Source: Shimia sp965227725
GTDB lineage: Bacteria; Pseudomonadota; Alphaproteobacteria; Rhodobacterales; Rhodobacteraceae
Length of the DNA: 64,000 nt
Assembly (NCBI RefSeq): GCF_965227725.1
Contig: NZ_CBDDGH010000001.1
Location: forward strand, 930,001-994,000
Direction of reading: 5' to 3'
The notes under the pieces are model-generated. The model did no database searches. It saw nothing but the letters and a program-made list of their open reading frames with translations, and was not told the DNA's origin. The position numbers and the translations under genes were made by a program. This document shows, in pieces, positions 7,081 to 16,073 of this stretch (position 1 is its first letter; the number at the start of each line of letters is the position of its first letter).

Positions 7081-8504
7081 CATTGCCAGCTGTCAAAGCC
7101 AAAGGTGATGTAATCGCGCTTGTAGATATCCCGCACCAGCGTCTCGATTTCATCGTCATAGATCGCGCTCAGCGCCACCGGATGGCCCGGATCCACCGGC
7201 TCTGGGTCAGGGGCATCCATCCGCCCGACCTGCATCGCCAGCGCGGGGAGATAGCTCTCCATCTCGGTCTCGCGCACAATCATATCGGGTAGCGCCAGAT
7301 TGGCGAATCCCTTCATCGCCACCGCCTGACTGACCCAATGGCCGTCCTGGCGCAAACTGGTCTGACCCAACAGATTCGCCTTCACAAACCCCAAAAACGC
7401 CAAAAACGCCTCGCGGTGCGCCTCAGGGCCATAATCCGCTTTGGGCGGATCCTTCGGGATTGGCATCTTGTAGACGCGGCGCAGCGTGTTGCGGATCTGT
7501 TTGTAGACCCCATCCTCCGCTGCGAGAATACGCTCACAGAAAGCCGCATGCACCCGCTCGACCGGGTGGCGCACCACCGTGAAGCTGCGGTGATGCCGGT
7601 GGGCCTTTTTCCACTGCCGGAGGGTCTTCTGGCTGAAGTTTTCGATAAGCCCGTCGGGCGCCACATGATCCAGCGAAGCCATCCAGCGCGTCACCGCCGC
7701 CTGCGGGCCGGAATTGATCGGCAGGTAGAGCAAGGGGGCCACGGCACAGGCCACATAGCTTGGCACAGCCGCCCCGCGCCGCGGCTCAAAATTGGGGGTG
7801 CGGTTGAGATTGAAGCGGTCCAGCTCTGACAGCGCGCGGGGGATATCGTCAAAGTTCTCGACCTTCTCCGACAGCGCGGCAGGGTTCTGCGGCTTGAGCT
7901 TCTTGTTGACTGCCTCAATCGCGCCGTCATGGCCGAGGAAGCGCGCCAGCCCGTTCATCACTTCAACATCCTGCAGGTCTTCATAGGCCACATAGAAGGC
8001 CGTCTGTCCGCTCACCTGCAGGCCGCGCATGATCTGCACCTGAAACGCCTGCAGCTCTTCCACATGGCGTTTGAACTCCGGGCCGTCAAACTGCACGGTG
8101 CTGTCTTTGCGGCGACGCACATCTGTCAGCTTCCACTGGCCGGTGGCCTTGGCGATCTTCCAGCTGACGTAGCTGTCCAGCGGGTTGCGGGTCAGCACGA
8201 TTTTGGCGCAGCGCGGGTCATTCAAAATGGCGTCGAGCACCCGCGGTTCGTGATTGTGGAAATAGCGAAACCCGGACAGCCCCTGATCCGCCTTGACCGC
8301 CTCGATCAACTGCATCGGATCGGCGGTGCGCGCCTCAAGCGAGACGCCAAGGATGGCATCCTTGTTCGGATATCCGATGAAATGCGGGTTAAAAGCCTCG
8401 CCGTGGCACGTCAGCCCATCAAACTCATTGATATTGGCTTCCAAAAAATTGGAGCCCGTGCGCATTTCGGCAAAAACCACAAAATAGTCAAAGCGTTGGT
8501 CCAT
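7080..8504 (-). CDS. Two-domain sulfotransferase (Stf0-like N-terminus, degenerate second domain)
   Basis: A 474-residue protein that should transfer sulfate from PAPS to a sugar. The N-terminal domain (about 1-240) carries a PAPS 5'-phosphosulfate loop EMRTGSNFLEANI (13-25) and a 3'-phosphate motif IVLTRNPLDSYVSWKIA (102-118), as in Stf0/NodH-like enzymes. The C-terminal domain (about 245-474) has a second 3'-phosphate motif, FTVVRHPVERVHAAF (308-322), of the carbohydrate sulfotransferase type. Its expected loop reads LPINSGPQAAVTRW (261-274), lacking the Lys and Ser/Thr that bind PAPS. One active and one regulatory or acceptor-binding domain is plausible but inferred. It starts 6 bp after the GT14-like gene as the last gene of the polysaccharide operon. 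CysQ, which hydrolyses the PAP by-product, is encoded at the other end of the locus. Confidence 0.75.
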   Translation of the reverse strand: MDQRFDYFVVFAEMRTGSNFLEANINEFDGLTCHGEAFNPHFIGYPNKDAILGVSLEARTADPMQLIEAVKADQGLSGFRYFHNHEPRVLDAILNDPRCAKIVLTRNPLDSYVSWKIAKATGQWKLTDVRRRKDSTVQFDGPEFKRHVEELQAFQVQIMRGLQVSGQTAFYVAYEDLQDVEVMNGLARFLGHDGAIEAVNKKLKPQNPAALSEKVENFDDIPRALSELDRFNLNRTPNFEPRRGAAVPSYVACAVAPLLYLPINSGPQAAVTRWMASLDHVAPDGLIENFSQKTLRQWKKAHRHHRSFTVVRHPVERVHAAFCERILAAEDGVYKQIRNTLRRVYKMPIPKDPPKADYGPEAHREAFLAFLGFVKANLLGQTSLRQDGHWVSQAVAMKGFANLALPDMIVRETEMESYLPALAMQVGRMDAPDPEPVDPGHPVALSAIYDDEIETLVRDIYKRDYITFGFDSWQ

Positions 8505-8510
8505 AAGGCC

Positions 8511-10208
8511 TTATTGCACCAAATAGGGTTTGCGTGGGGGTTTTTTCTGTTCGTTTTCCGCCTGTGTGACCGGGAAATCACCCATCAGGTAAGGGTGCAT
8601 ACCCTGGTTCTTCAGGTTTTGCAGGAACTGACCAAAGCCCGCCAGATCGGTCATTTTCGGCGCTTCGGCCAGACGGCGGGTGGGATCGGTGCCGATCTCA
8701 TCAATGATGGTCTGCAAGGGCTCCATCGGCGCTTCGATGAACTCCGCCAGCGACCAGATGCGCACCCGTGCTTTGGCGTAGGGACTGCGCAGCGCATGAA
8801 GCTGGTCGCTTTCCAGTTTCTGCAGCCGTGCCGCTTCTTTGCGGATGTCGGCGAAATTCATGTTCGACTTGAACAAGGGAATCGCCCAGGCGCCGCTGAT
8901 CACTGAAATCTGCGCATTGGGGTCTTTGCAGATGAACCAGACAGGTGCGCCCTCATCGCGCGGCCCCACCTGAAAACACTGCCGTTCGCCACGGGTATTC
9001 CAGACCAGGTTGGTCAGAAAGGCAATCGGGTTGTAATCCCTGAGCTTGGGCGAGTCGCTGAGCGCACCGTTGAGCACCCGCTGCCCACCTTCAAATTCCG
9101 CACGCTCCGGCGCATAGAGATGCCCATGCACGCGGGTACCGGTGGCGCGCGCCAACCACGGCTCAAAATCCTCAAACAGCTCGGTAAAGCCGTGAAACAC
9201 CGAATAGCGCCCAAAGGTCATGCCATTTTCCCAACCTTCGTTGGGAAACCGGCTCTGCATGTAAAGACCTGAGCGCCCCTTGGTGCGCCGCTCCACCGCT
9301 TTGGCAAAAATCCGGTCGATCTTTGCTGGATTGGGTTCGCTCATCTTGATCGCGCCCTCAGGGCTCCGCAGAAAGCCCCCGTAGATCTTCTCCGCATGGG
9401 GCCAGATCTTGCGCGCCACAAAACAGTCAGACCGCCGCAGAAGCTGCAGGTGATCGTCATAGAAGATATGCGGCTTGCCCTGAAAATCGAATTTCGACAG
9501 CGTGAGCGAGCGGCTTTCGATATTGCTCGAATACACCCGCGCAAGAGTCTGGAAATAGCTCTCATCCGGGATCCACACCCTCTTGAAGAACTTGTCAAAG
9601 ACCTCGCGGTCGGGATCTTGCAAAATCGCGGAGAGGGTCTGGCGGGTCAGGCACCACCACTGGCTGCCCATATGCGGCACGATGCCTTTGGGAATGGTCC
9701 GTTTGAAGCGCACGAACCGCTGAATATCGACCCATTTGTCAAAGAGGTAGCGGCGCTTTTTCCATGAAAAGGGAAAGCGCAGCGTGAAGCGCTCATGATC
9801 CAGCCCGCCAACGGTCCAGGGCACATCCGCCGTTGTGGCGCTTTCAATGAAATCCGTGCGCGGGCGCGCCGCCAGATAATCCTTCAGCTCCTGCACTGGC
9901 CGCAGCGGCAGGCAGGATCCTGAGGAGAGGTAGATATGATGCACATCGGCAAACTGCTCCAGCATCATCTCGGCCGCAGATTGGGAGGCGGCCACGATGC
10001 CCCACATGCCCCACTCACAGCTGTGGCGCTTGCAGAACACGATCATCGAATGGTCCGAGCAGGAGGCCACAAAGCGGTCGTAGGTTTTGCGCGGCACCTT
10101 CTTGTCCACATGGATCACCACCGGGCAACCGGCGTTGGCCCAGTGCCGCGCCACCTGCTCGGCACGGTCTAGCGCGGTGTGCACCAACATGAGGATGCCG
10201 ACGCTCAC
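8511..10208 (-). CDS. GT14-like (core-2/I-branching type) glycosyltransferase
   Basis: A 565-residue cytoplasmic protein. The N-terminal 280 residues resemble the core-2/I-branching beta-1,6-N-acetylglucosaminyltransferase family GT14. Markers are ILMLVHTALDRAEQVARHW near the start, VVIHVDKKVP, HHIYLSSGSCLPLRP, SQWWCLTRQT and IPDESYFQTLARV. The C-terminal 280 residues form a separate domain of unknown function. It starts at GTG (10208), which overlaps the TGA stop of the upstream GT2 gene (GTGA), so translation is coupled. It probably adds a branch or backbone sugar to the surface polysaccharide later sulfated by the next gene product. Donor and linkage cannot be read from the sequence. Confidence 0.7.
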   Translation of the reverse strand: MSVGILMLVHTALDRAEQVARHWANAGCPVVIHVDKKVPRKTYDRFVASCSDHSMIVFCKRHSCEWGMWGIVAASQSAAEMMLEQFADVHHIYLSSGSCLPLRPVQELKDYLAARPRTDFIESATTADVPWTVGGLDHERFTLRFPFSWKKRRYLFDKWVDIQRFVRFKRTIPKGIVPHMGSQWWCLTRQTLSAILQDPDREVFDKFFKRVWIPDESYFQTLARVYSSNIESRSLTLSKFDFQGKPHIFYDDHLQLLRRSDCFVARKIWPHAEKIYGGFLRSPEGAIKMSEPNPAKIDRIFAKAVERRTKGRSGLYMQSRFPNEGWENGMTFGRYSVFHGFTELFEDFEPWLARATGTRVHGHLYAPERAEFEGGQRVLNGALSDSPKLRDYNPIAFLTNLVWNTRGERQCFQVGPRDEGAPVWFICKDPNAQISVISGAWAIPLFKSNMNFADIRKEAARLQKLESDQLHALRSPYAKARVRIWSLAEFIEAPMEPLQTIIDEIGTDPTRRLAEAPKMTDLAGFGQFLQNLKNQGMHPYLMGDFPVTQAENEQKKPPRKPYLVQ

Positions 10209-11215
10209 GCCCAGTTGCCTTTTGACATCAGGCCCAAAATCTCAAGCTGGCGCCAGTTGATGTATTTCTCGCTCCACTTGCACCAAAACTCAGGCTGTTC
10301 ACCAAGCTGATCCGCATAGGCTTTGTATTCGCGCGAACTGGCATAGTGCTGGCTGCGCTCCATCTCTTCTGCAGCTTTTTCGGAGAAGGTGTTCAAAAAC
10401 TTGGTGTGCAGCAATGCGCCGCTGGCCTTCTCGCCGCCCCATTCATCATAGACTTGGTTCAGGCCGCGCGGCAGCAGGCTGTGGGTCGAGCTGACATAGG
10501 CATAGCGCCGGTTCCATTTCACCAGCGGTATCTTGTTGAGAGCTGGCGCCGCGTGTGGATTGTCGGCAAAAAACATCCGTGCGCGCGGACCACCTTGGAT
10601 CCACAGATTTCCATACTGCGGGTTCTTCTCAAGCGTGTAGTTGCCCGCATCAAACCAGTTTGCGATCTCCAGCGGATCTTGCCCAGCCCGATAGGTTGTC
10701 CGGTCAAGCCGCCCGCGGGGATACACATCCACCAGCATCGCGCCAAAGCTTCGGATTGAGGAGTTATCAAGCCAATCCGTCAGTGCTCTGATCGGGCGGG
10801 TGTCACAGAAGGGATAGATAAAGAACTCATCCGGATCGACCACCAGACACCAGTGCCCATGGGCATAGGTGCGCTGCAGCCCATTCATCCAGTCGATGCC
10901 AAATTTGGAGCGGCGATAGCTGTGCTGGGTGTACCAGACAGAAATATCATCCTGCCCGCTCAGATACTCAAGCGTGCCATCGGTGCTGTCATTGTCCACA
11001 AACAGGAAATGGTCGACCCCCATCTTGCGATAGTATTCCAGGAAATACGGCAGCCGGATCAGCTCGTTTCGAAAGGTGCTGACCAGCAGGATGTCATTGG
11101 GGCGAATGGCATGCGTGTTGTTCTGAACAGGGCTCAGTTCGCGGGATTTTCGGATTGATCGCAACAGCCGGTGGCGCCGCCGCAACCTCATCTTATAAGA
11201 GTCCCAAACGCCCAA
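10205..11215 (-). CDS. GT2-family glycosyltransferase, paralogue A
   Basis: A 336-residue glycosyltransferase of the GT-A fold. The segments DILLVSTFRNELIRLPYFLE (41-60) and HFLFVDNDSTDGTLEYL (69-85) bind the nucleotide, and VVDPDEFF (125-132) is the metal-binding DxD region. No membrane segment is seen. The TTG start at 11215 is chosen over the ATG at 11191. The extra N-terminal residues (WDSYKMRLRRR) align with WAAYRMRWRRR in the adjacent paralogue, so they are part of the family. The two genes look like a tandem duplication. It overlaps the next gene by four bases. The 161-bp gap before it (11216-11376) holds two 11-bp-spaced elements (11323-11340). Confidence 0.78.
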   Translation of the reverse strand: MGVWDSYKMRLRRRHRLLRSIRKSRELSPVQNNTHAIRPNDILLVSTFRNELIRLPYFLEYYRKMGVDHFLFVDNDSTDGTLEYLSGQDDISVWYTQHSYRRSKFGIDWMNGLQRTYAHGHWCLVVDPDEFFIYPFCDTRPIRALTDWLDNSSIRSFGAMLVDVYPRGRLDRTTYRAGQDPLEIANWFDAGNYTLEKNPQYGNLWIQGGPRARMFFADNPHAAPALNKIPLVKWNRRYAYVSSTHSLLPRGLNQVYDEWGGEKASGALLHTKFLNTFSEKAAEEMERSQHYASSREYKAYADQLGEQPEFWCKWSEKYINWRQLEILGLMSKGNWA

Positions 11216-11376
11216 GTCAGCCTAACCTCTCCCAACAGACGCATCTCTGTGCGCATGTGGGTTATTCCCATGTATGTAAGCTTATGCCACGTTACCCTTA
11301 ATGGAGGCAACGCCTTTAAAAACGGTTACATAGCGGTAAATCTGTCTAGGGTTCCCGTGGGAAAACGTTTCGACTT

Positions 11377-12450
11377 TTACCAGCCGCCCGCATTCATCAG
11401 ACCTAGCGCCTCGAGCTGTTGCCAGTTTTCAAACTTGCGGGACTCCTCTGACCACAGATCAGGGGACGCCGCGATTTCATCATAGTAGCGATCAAATTTG
11501 GCAGGCGCATGGAAGTGCTGTTTGCGCTGTTTTTCTATTTCCGATTTGGCAACAATCTCAGGCAGAAACTTGGTGTGCAACAGCACCCCGGAAGGGGCAT
11601 CCCCGCCCGGTCCGTCATAGCCGTGGTTCAACCGTGCAGGCAGCGCGGAATGGCATGAATTCACATAGGCATAGCGGCGCGACCACCGCACCAGCGGGAT
11701 TTTATTGAGCGTCGGGGAGCGTTTGGGCTTTTCCGCAAAGAAGACACGCTCCCGCATTCCGCCCTGCACCCAGAGATTGCCCAGCGGTGCCTGTCGCCGC
11801 GCGCGGTAAGGCCCCGGATCAAACCACTGCAGCACCTCAATCGGGTCCTGACCGGCCTCATAGCGCGCCTCTGAGAGCGGCCCCTTGGGATAGACATCAA
11901 GCATATGCGCGCCAAACACGCGCTGCCCCTGCCCATCGAGCCAACTGGTAAGCGCTTTTAGGTCGCGTGTGTCATGATGGGCATAGATCAGCAGTTCATC
12001 CGCATCGACCATCAGACACCAATGATCATGGGCGTATTTCATCTGCAGCCAGGTCATCCAATCCAGACCAAATCGTGCCGCACGGTAACTGCGGTCAGTT
12101 TTCCACAGCGAGACATCGGGTTGCTCAGCCAGATAAGCTTCGCTGCCATCTGTGCTGCCATTGTCGACGATCAGAAACTGGCCGACGCCCAACCGTCGGT
12201 AATGCGCCAATGTATAGGGGAGCCGGGTGATCTCATTGCGCAGGGTCATGACCACAAGCACGTCTCCGCGCTTGATGAGGTCGGTGCGATCTGTGACAGG
12301 TGTCAGCTGATGGCGGCTGCGGAAACTGCGCCACAGCAATCCGCGCCGTCGCCATCGCATACGGTAAGCCGCCCACAAATCCGGCTTGGCTGTGGGCTGC
12401 GCGCTCAGGTTACTTGTCGTAGTGCCCGTTCTGATGCCATCTCCATGCAT
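11377..12450 (-). CDS. GT2-family glycosyltransferase, paralogue B
   Basis: A 357-residue GT-A fold glycosyltransferase closely related to its downstream neighbour. Shared blocks are DVLVVMTLRNEITRLPYTL, FLIVDNGSTDGSEAYL and the DxD-type MVDADELLIY. The start is uncertain. The ATG at 12450 gives a 41-bp overlap with the end of galE and an N-terminal stretch not present in the paralogue; a TTG just before WAAYRMRW would give an N-terminus like that of paralogue A. Neither has a clear ribosome site. It acts in the cytoplasm on nucleotide-sugar donors, presumably extending the same polysaccharide as its paralogue. Confidence 0.75.
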   Translation of the reverse strand: MHGDGIRTGTTTSNLSAQPTAKPDLWAAYRMRWRRRGLLWRSFRSRHQLTPVTDRTDLIKRGDVLVVMTLRNEITRLPYTLAHYRRLGVGQFLIVDNGSTDGSEAYLAEQPDVSLWKTDRSYRAARFGLDWMTWLQMKYAHDHWCLMVDADELLIYAHHDTRDLKALTSWLDGQGQRVFGAHMLDVYPKGPLSEARYEAGQDPIEVLQWFDPGPYRARRQAPLGNLWVQGGMRERVFFAEKPKRSPTLNKIPLVRWSRRYAYVNSCHSALPARLNHGYDGPGGDAPSGVLLHTKFLPEIVAKSEIEKQRKQHFHAPAKFDRYYDEIAASPDLWSEESRKFENWQQLEALGLMNAGGW

Positions 12451-13393
12451 CGGCGATCATTTGGTCCATTTTGGAACGCTTTGGCGCCCACCCTAGCTCT
12501 TTCTCCGCACGTGTCGAGCCTGAAACCAGCTTGGTGCAATCCCCCGGCCGCCGCGGACCTTCGTTGTAAGGCACTTCCCGGTTGGTCACGATGCGGGATT
12601 GGTCAATCACCTCGCGCACCGAAAACCCGCTGCCGGTGCCGAGATTGAAGATCCGGCTGCCCTTGCCGTCCTGCAGCCATTTCAGCCCCAGCACATGGGC
12701 ATCCACCAGATCGCAGACATGCACATAGTCGCGAATGCAGGTGCCATCAGGCGTGTCATAATCGGTGCCAAAGATGGTGAGCGCGTCCCGCTTGCCGTCA
12801 ATCGCATCCAGCATCAGGGGGATGAGATGGGTTTCCGGGCGGTGGAACTCCCCCACTTCTGCCTCAGGATCGGCACCTGCCACGTTGAAGTAGCGGAAAA
12901 TCACACTTTCCAAACCATGCGCCGCGCCAAAATCGCTGAGCATGTCTTCGATCGCGCGCTTGGAGGCCCCATAGGCGTTGATCGGTGCCTGCTGAACCTC
13001 TTCGTCCAGAGTGACATTGTCATGATCGCCATAGGTCGCACAGGTTGATGAGAAGACAAACTGCTTCACATCTGCCGCAACACAGGCCTCGATCAGATTG
13101 AGAGAGCCATTCACATTGTTGCGCCAGTACTTCCCGGGCTCTGACATGCTTTCGCCAACCTGAGACAGCGCCGCAAAGTGCATCACCGCCACAGGCTTGT
13201 ACTTGGCAAACACCTCATCCAGCCGCGCACGATCCAACAGATCGCCCTGCTCCAGAGGCCCGAATTTGACGGCGTCTTCCCAGCCGGTACACAGGTTGTC
13301 AAAGGTCACCGGCACAAAGCCAGCCACCGCCAAAGCCTTGCAGGCGTGCGAGCCGATATAGCCCGCCCCGCCTGTGACGATCACATGTTCCAA
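12410..13393 (-). CDS. galE: UDP-glucose 4-epimerase
   Basis: A 327-residue extended SDR enzyme that interconverts UDP-glucose and UDP-galactose using NAD. The Rossmann motif is VTGGAGYIGSHACKAL (5-20). The catalytic Ser-Tyr-Lys region is seen in VFSSTCATYGDHD and INAYGASKRAIEDML. The C-terminal RRPGDCTKLVSGSTRAEKEL segment, which contacts the UDP-sugar, is typical of GalE. It is 17 bp downstream of galU and feeds UDP-galactose to the glycosyltransferases that follow. Confidence 0.93.
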   Translation of the reverse strand: MEHVIVTGGAGYIGSHACKALAVAGFVPVTFDNLCTGWEDAVKFGPLEQGDLLDRARLDEVFAKYKPVAVMHFAALSQVGESMSEPGKYWRNNVNGSLNLIEACVAADVKQFVFSSTCATYGDHDNVTLDEEVQQAPINAYGASKRAIEDMLSDFGAAHGLESVIFRYFNVAGADPEAEVGEFHRPETHLIPLMLDAIDGKRDALTIFGTDYDTPDGTCIRDYVHVCDLVDAHVLGLKWLQDGKGSRIFNLGTGSGFSVREVIDQSRIVTNREVPYNEGPRRPGDCTKLVSGSTRAEKELGWAPKRSKMDQMIADAWRWHQNGHYDK

Positions 13394-13410
13394 AAATAGT
13401 CTCCCAGGGA

Positions 13411-14304
13411 TTACTCAGCGGCTCGGCGCGATGCGACCAGCTCTTCGAGATAGACCGACAGCTCATCACACAGCTCTTCGCGCGCAAGACCAAAGGCCAC
13501 AGTGGCCTGCAGGAAGCCCGCTTTGGAGCCGCAATCAAACCGCTGCCCCTGGAAGCGATAGCCATAAACACCAGCGCCTTTGCCGATCTCAGTCGCAATC
13601 GCGTCGGTCAGCTGAATTTCACCGCCAGCGCCTTCACCTTGATTGGCGAGATTGGTGAAAATCTCAGGGGTCAGAATATAGCGACCAATGACCGCCAGAT
13701 TGGAAGGCGCGGTGCCGGCAGGGGGTTTTTCCACCATGCCTTTCACAGACACCAGCGAGCCCATGTCTTCCTGCACGTCCAGCACACCATAAGCGGATGC
13801 TTTGTCGTGTGGCACTTCCATCGCCGCCACCATGCAGCCGCCAGTCTCTTCATAAGCGTCAACCATCTGCTTGAGACAGCCGACCTGACCGGCAATCACG
13901 TCATCCGGCAGAATCACTGCAAAAGGCTCATCGGCCACCAGACGGCTGGCACAAGCCACCGCGTGACCAAGACCAAGGGCGCTGTGCTGGCGAATATAGG
14001 CGATCTGACCGCTTTCCATATTGGAAGACTCAAGCTGTTTCAGCAGATCGGTTTTGCCCTTTTCACGCAGAGTCTGCTCCAGCTGGGGGGCGTGGTCAAA
14101 ATAGTCTTCCAGCGCGCTTTTTCCGCGCGAGGTGACAAAGATAAACTCGGTAATCCCTGCTTCACGCGCTTCATCAATTGCATATTGAATGAGCGGACGG
14201 TCCACCAATGTCATGATTTCTTTAGGCACGGATTTTGTTGCCGGCAGAAATCTGGTCCCCATTCCAGCCACCGGAAAAATCGCTTTCGTTACCTTGCGCT
14301 GCAT
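13411..14304 (-). CDS. galU: UTP-glucose-1-phosphate uridylyltransferase
   Basis: A 297-residue enzyme making UDP-glucose from UTP and glucose 1-phosphate. The N-terminal KAIFPVAGMGTRFLPATKSV holds the nucleotide-binding GxGTRxxPxTK signature, and MVEKPPAGTAPSNLAVIGRY and KAGFLQATVAFGL are family hallmarks. Length is normal. It opens the intact galU-galE-GT2-GT2-GT14-sulfotransferase run. The 198 bp upstream (14305-14502) are AT-richer than the surroundings and probably hold its promoter, next to the end of the decayed export gene. Confidence 0.93.
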   Translation of the reverse strand: MQRKVTKAIFPVAGMGTRFLPATKSVPKEIMTLVDRPLIQYAIDEAREAGITEFIFVTSRGKSALEDYFDHAPQLEQTLREKGKTDLLKQLESSNMESGQIAYIRQHSALGLGHAVACASRLVADEPFAVILPDDVIAGQVGCLKQMVDAYEETGGCMVAAMEVPHDKASAYGVLDVQEDMGSLVSVKGMVEKPPAGTAPSNLAVIGRYILTPEIFTNLANQGEGAGGEIQLTDAIATEIGKGAGVYGYRFQGQRFDCGSKAGFLQATVAFGLAREELCDELSVYLEELVASRRAAE

Positions 14305-14502
14305 ATAGAGCTCACTTTCGGTTAAAGTTGTTACCTACCTTCAATCTCAGGCGATCAAAGGCAATCCAAATCAATAAAATATGATTTTGCGATAGCACAA
14401 ATTGTCTCTGATTTCCACATACCCAGCTCGAAGTTTTCCCAAACGTTGAAAGAATGCCGCTTTCAAAGCGTTAGCATTCATCGTTGCATTATGTGTCATC
14501 TA

Positions 14503-15601
14503 TCAACATACATTAGCAATCGCAAAGATAGATCCGACCAACGCGACAACCGCCTGCGCTGGCCTGATTGCAGATTCTCTGGCGACCACGATATCGCCCG
14601 GCTGAATTTGGAAAGTACTTGCGCCAAACAGACTGTCCGCTCTTGTAAGGTCAAAAGAAAAAACAACTTGCTGATGATTGGGACCGCCCTCATCGGACCT
14701 CACGCCGTCTAAATCATACTGCCGCAAAACAAACAACCCTTGCGGGTTTTCCGATCATCATTGAGCCCACCGAGCATTGTGACCGCTTCCATCGGCGTGA
14801 TGTTTTTTTGATTAAAAAACACCTGACGCTCAGATTGGGTTGCTCCGACCGCGATGAAATAACGTTCATCTTCTTCGAAGATGATCTGATAACCGCCGCG
14901 CACAATCACATTTTTTGCCGGGTCTTTTAGCAAGCTATCCAATCGAATCTCATAAGAGTTTTCCCTGACGCTGCAGTCGCACCAATGGATTTTCGACCTG
15001 GTCACTCACCCCGGCGGACTGAGCCAAAACAGACAAGATCAACACGTTTCGATCAGACAAAGGCAGCCTCTGAGGAGCAACCGCCCCGGTGACCAAGTCG
15101 ACCGAGTTCTACGGCCCAGGCGTCACCCCGATCTGAAACTGTGCCGACGGCGCGATAGGGGAGAGCTGCACCTGGGTTTTTTCGCGAGCCTGAAAGGGCG
15201 TTAGCCCAGCGACCACAATGTCATCCACATAAGGGACAAAATGGTACCTGCGTCAGTCACTTCGACAGGTCGCAGCGGCGTGGAGCGTTCTGCAGACCCC
15301 AAAAGCAATGAATTGTCTTGGTTGTCCCACACCGTGAGCGTCACAAGATCGCCCGCTTGGATAATGCGGCTTTTGGGACCCGGCGAGCGCGCAAACCAAT
15401 GATAGTGGCCAGCCATCCCGACTTCGGCCATTCTGCGATGTTCTTGGCGGTTATGCGGTCCACAGCAGTGACTTGAATGTCATCCGGTGTGCGGTTCTCC
15501 CCCACGACTTCTGAGGCGATAGGCCCGCCACGCGGCGGGGAGTAGGCTGACACAAAAAAGAGAGTCTCCAACAAGGTAAGCTTAGTACCTTTGATCCGCA
15601 T
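14503..15601 (-). pseudogene. Decayed polysaccharide export outer-membrane protein (Wza/KpsD-type)
   Basis: Conceptual translation gives a polysaccharide-export protein of about 365 residues spread over several frames. Pieces in order are an N-terminus MRIKGTKLTLLETLFFVSAY (ATG at 15601), the export-domain block GDLVTLTVWDNQDNSLLLGS (15201-15431 frame), PYVDDIVVAGLTPFQAREKT, PLVRLQRQGK, YEIRLDSLLKDPAKNVIVRG (14709-15005 frame), and a C-terminus running from LFVLRQYDLDG to FAIANVC with a TGA at 14503. At least four frameshifts (near 15410, 15238, 14965 and 14730) and an in-frame TAG near 15117 break it. The lipobox Cys appears changed to Tyr (VSAYSPPRG). Such proteins form the outer-membrane channel for capsule or exopolysaccharide. 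The mixture of frameshifts, stop and lipobox loss indicates real decay rather than sequencing error. Confidence 0.8.
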
Positions 15602-16073
15602 ACCTATCACTCAACCTCCAAACCACTAAGTTCTTTTTAGGAGAGATCGTCATTAGGTCACAACTGCTTGTTCTAATTGGTCGCGAACCGTGTGCCCAAC
15701 ACCACAGCGCCGCAAACCTGCCAAACACCAAGTTCACTGCCATTCATGGATCAATCGGACGTGCCGAACTGCTTGCAGAGCTGTTGCGCCCTTAACACTG
15801 ACGTATTCTTTTGCCCGGCGCCTTCGGACCGCGGGCCTCGTGCAGGACATCACCTTTGAAGGCACGTCAACAATCCGATCGACACGCTGCATCGCAGCAG
15901 ATCAGACCCAGACAGAAGTGGCGACAGCCAGCCACGAAACAAACGCCCCGACACTCACGCTCGTCGGTGAGTGAAACTACTCAGCCGGTTTAAAAATCAG
16001 CTGACACTCCAAGATATCGAGCCCCTCAAACGGACCGCGGCTGCTTATTCGCGATAAAGGCGCCACCACCCCA
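15602..16073. other. Non-coding stretch with possible gene remnants
   Basis: No intact gene is visible in these 472 bases. A plus-strand frame from about 15649 reads LLVLIGREPCAQHHSAANLP and then GRAELLAELLRP before two stops (TAA, TGA near 15793). This is faintly like a nucleotide-binding segment of a degraded polysaccharide gene, but no family can be named. Codon pattern is broken across the whole stretch. It lies between the decayed export gene and the epimerase gene, so erosion of one or more former capsule genes is the simplest reading. Confidence 0.35.

Noticed and set aside
11304..11340. Short stem AGGC-AAC-GCCT and two 11-bp-spaced words between the GT2 genes
   Set aside because: The stem has only 4 bp and the repeat has only two imperfect units; mentioned only as a possible weak third site.
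14446..14712. 88-residue plus-strand frame over the end of the decayed export gene
   Set aside because: It is antisense to the clear C-terminal piece of the export protein and has no similarity of its own.
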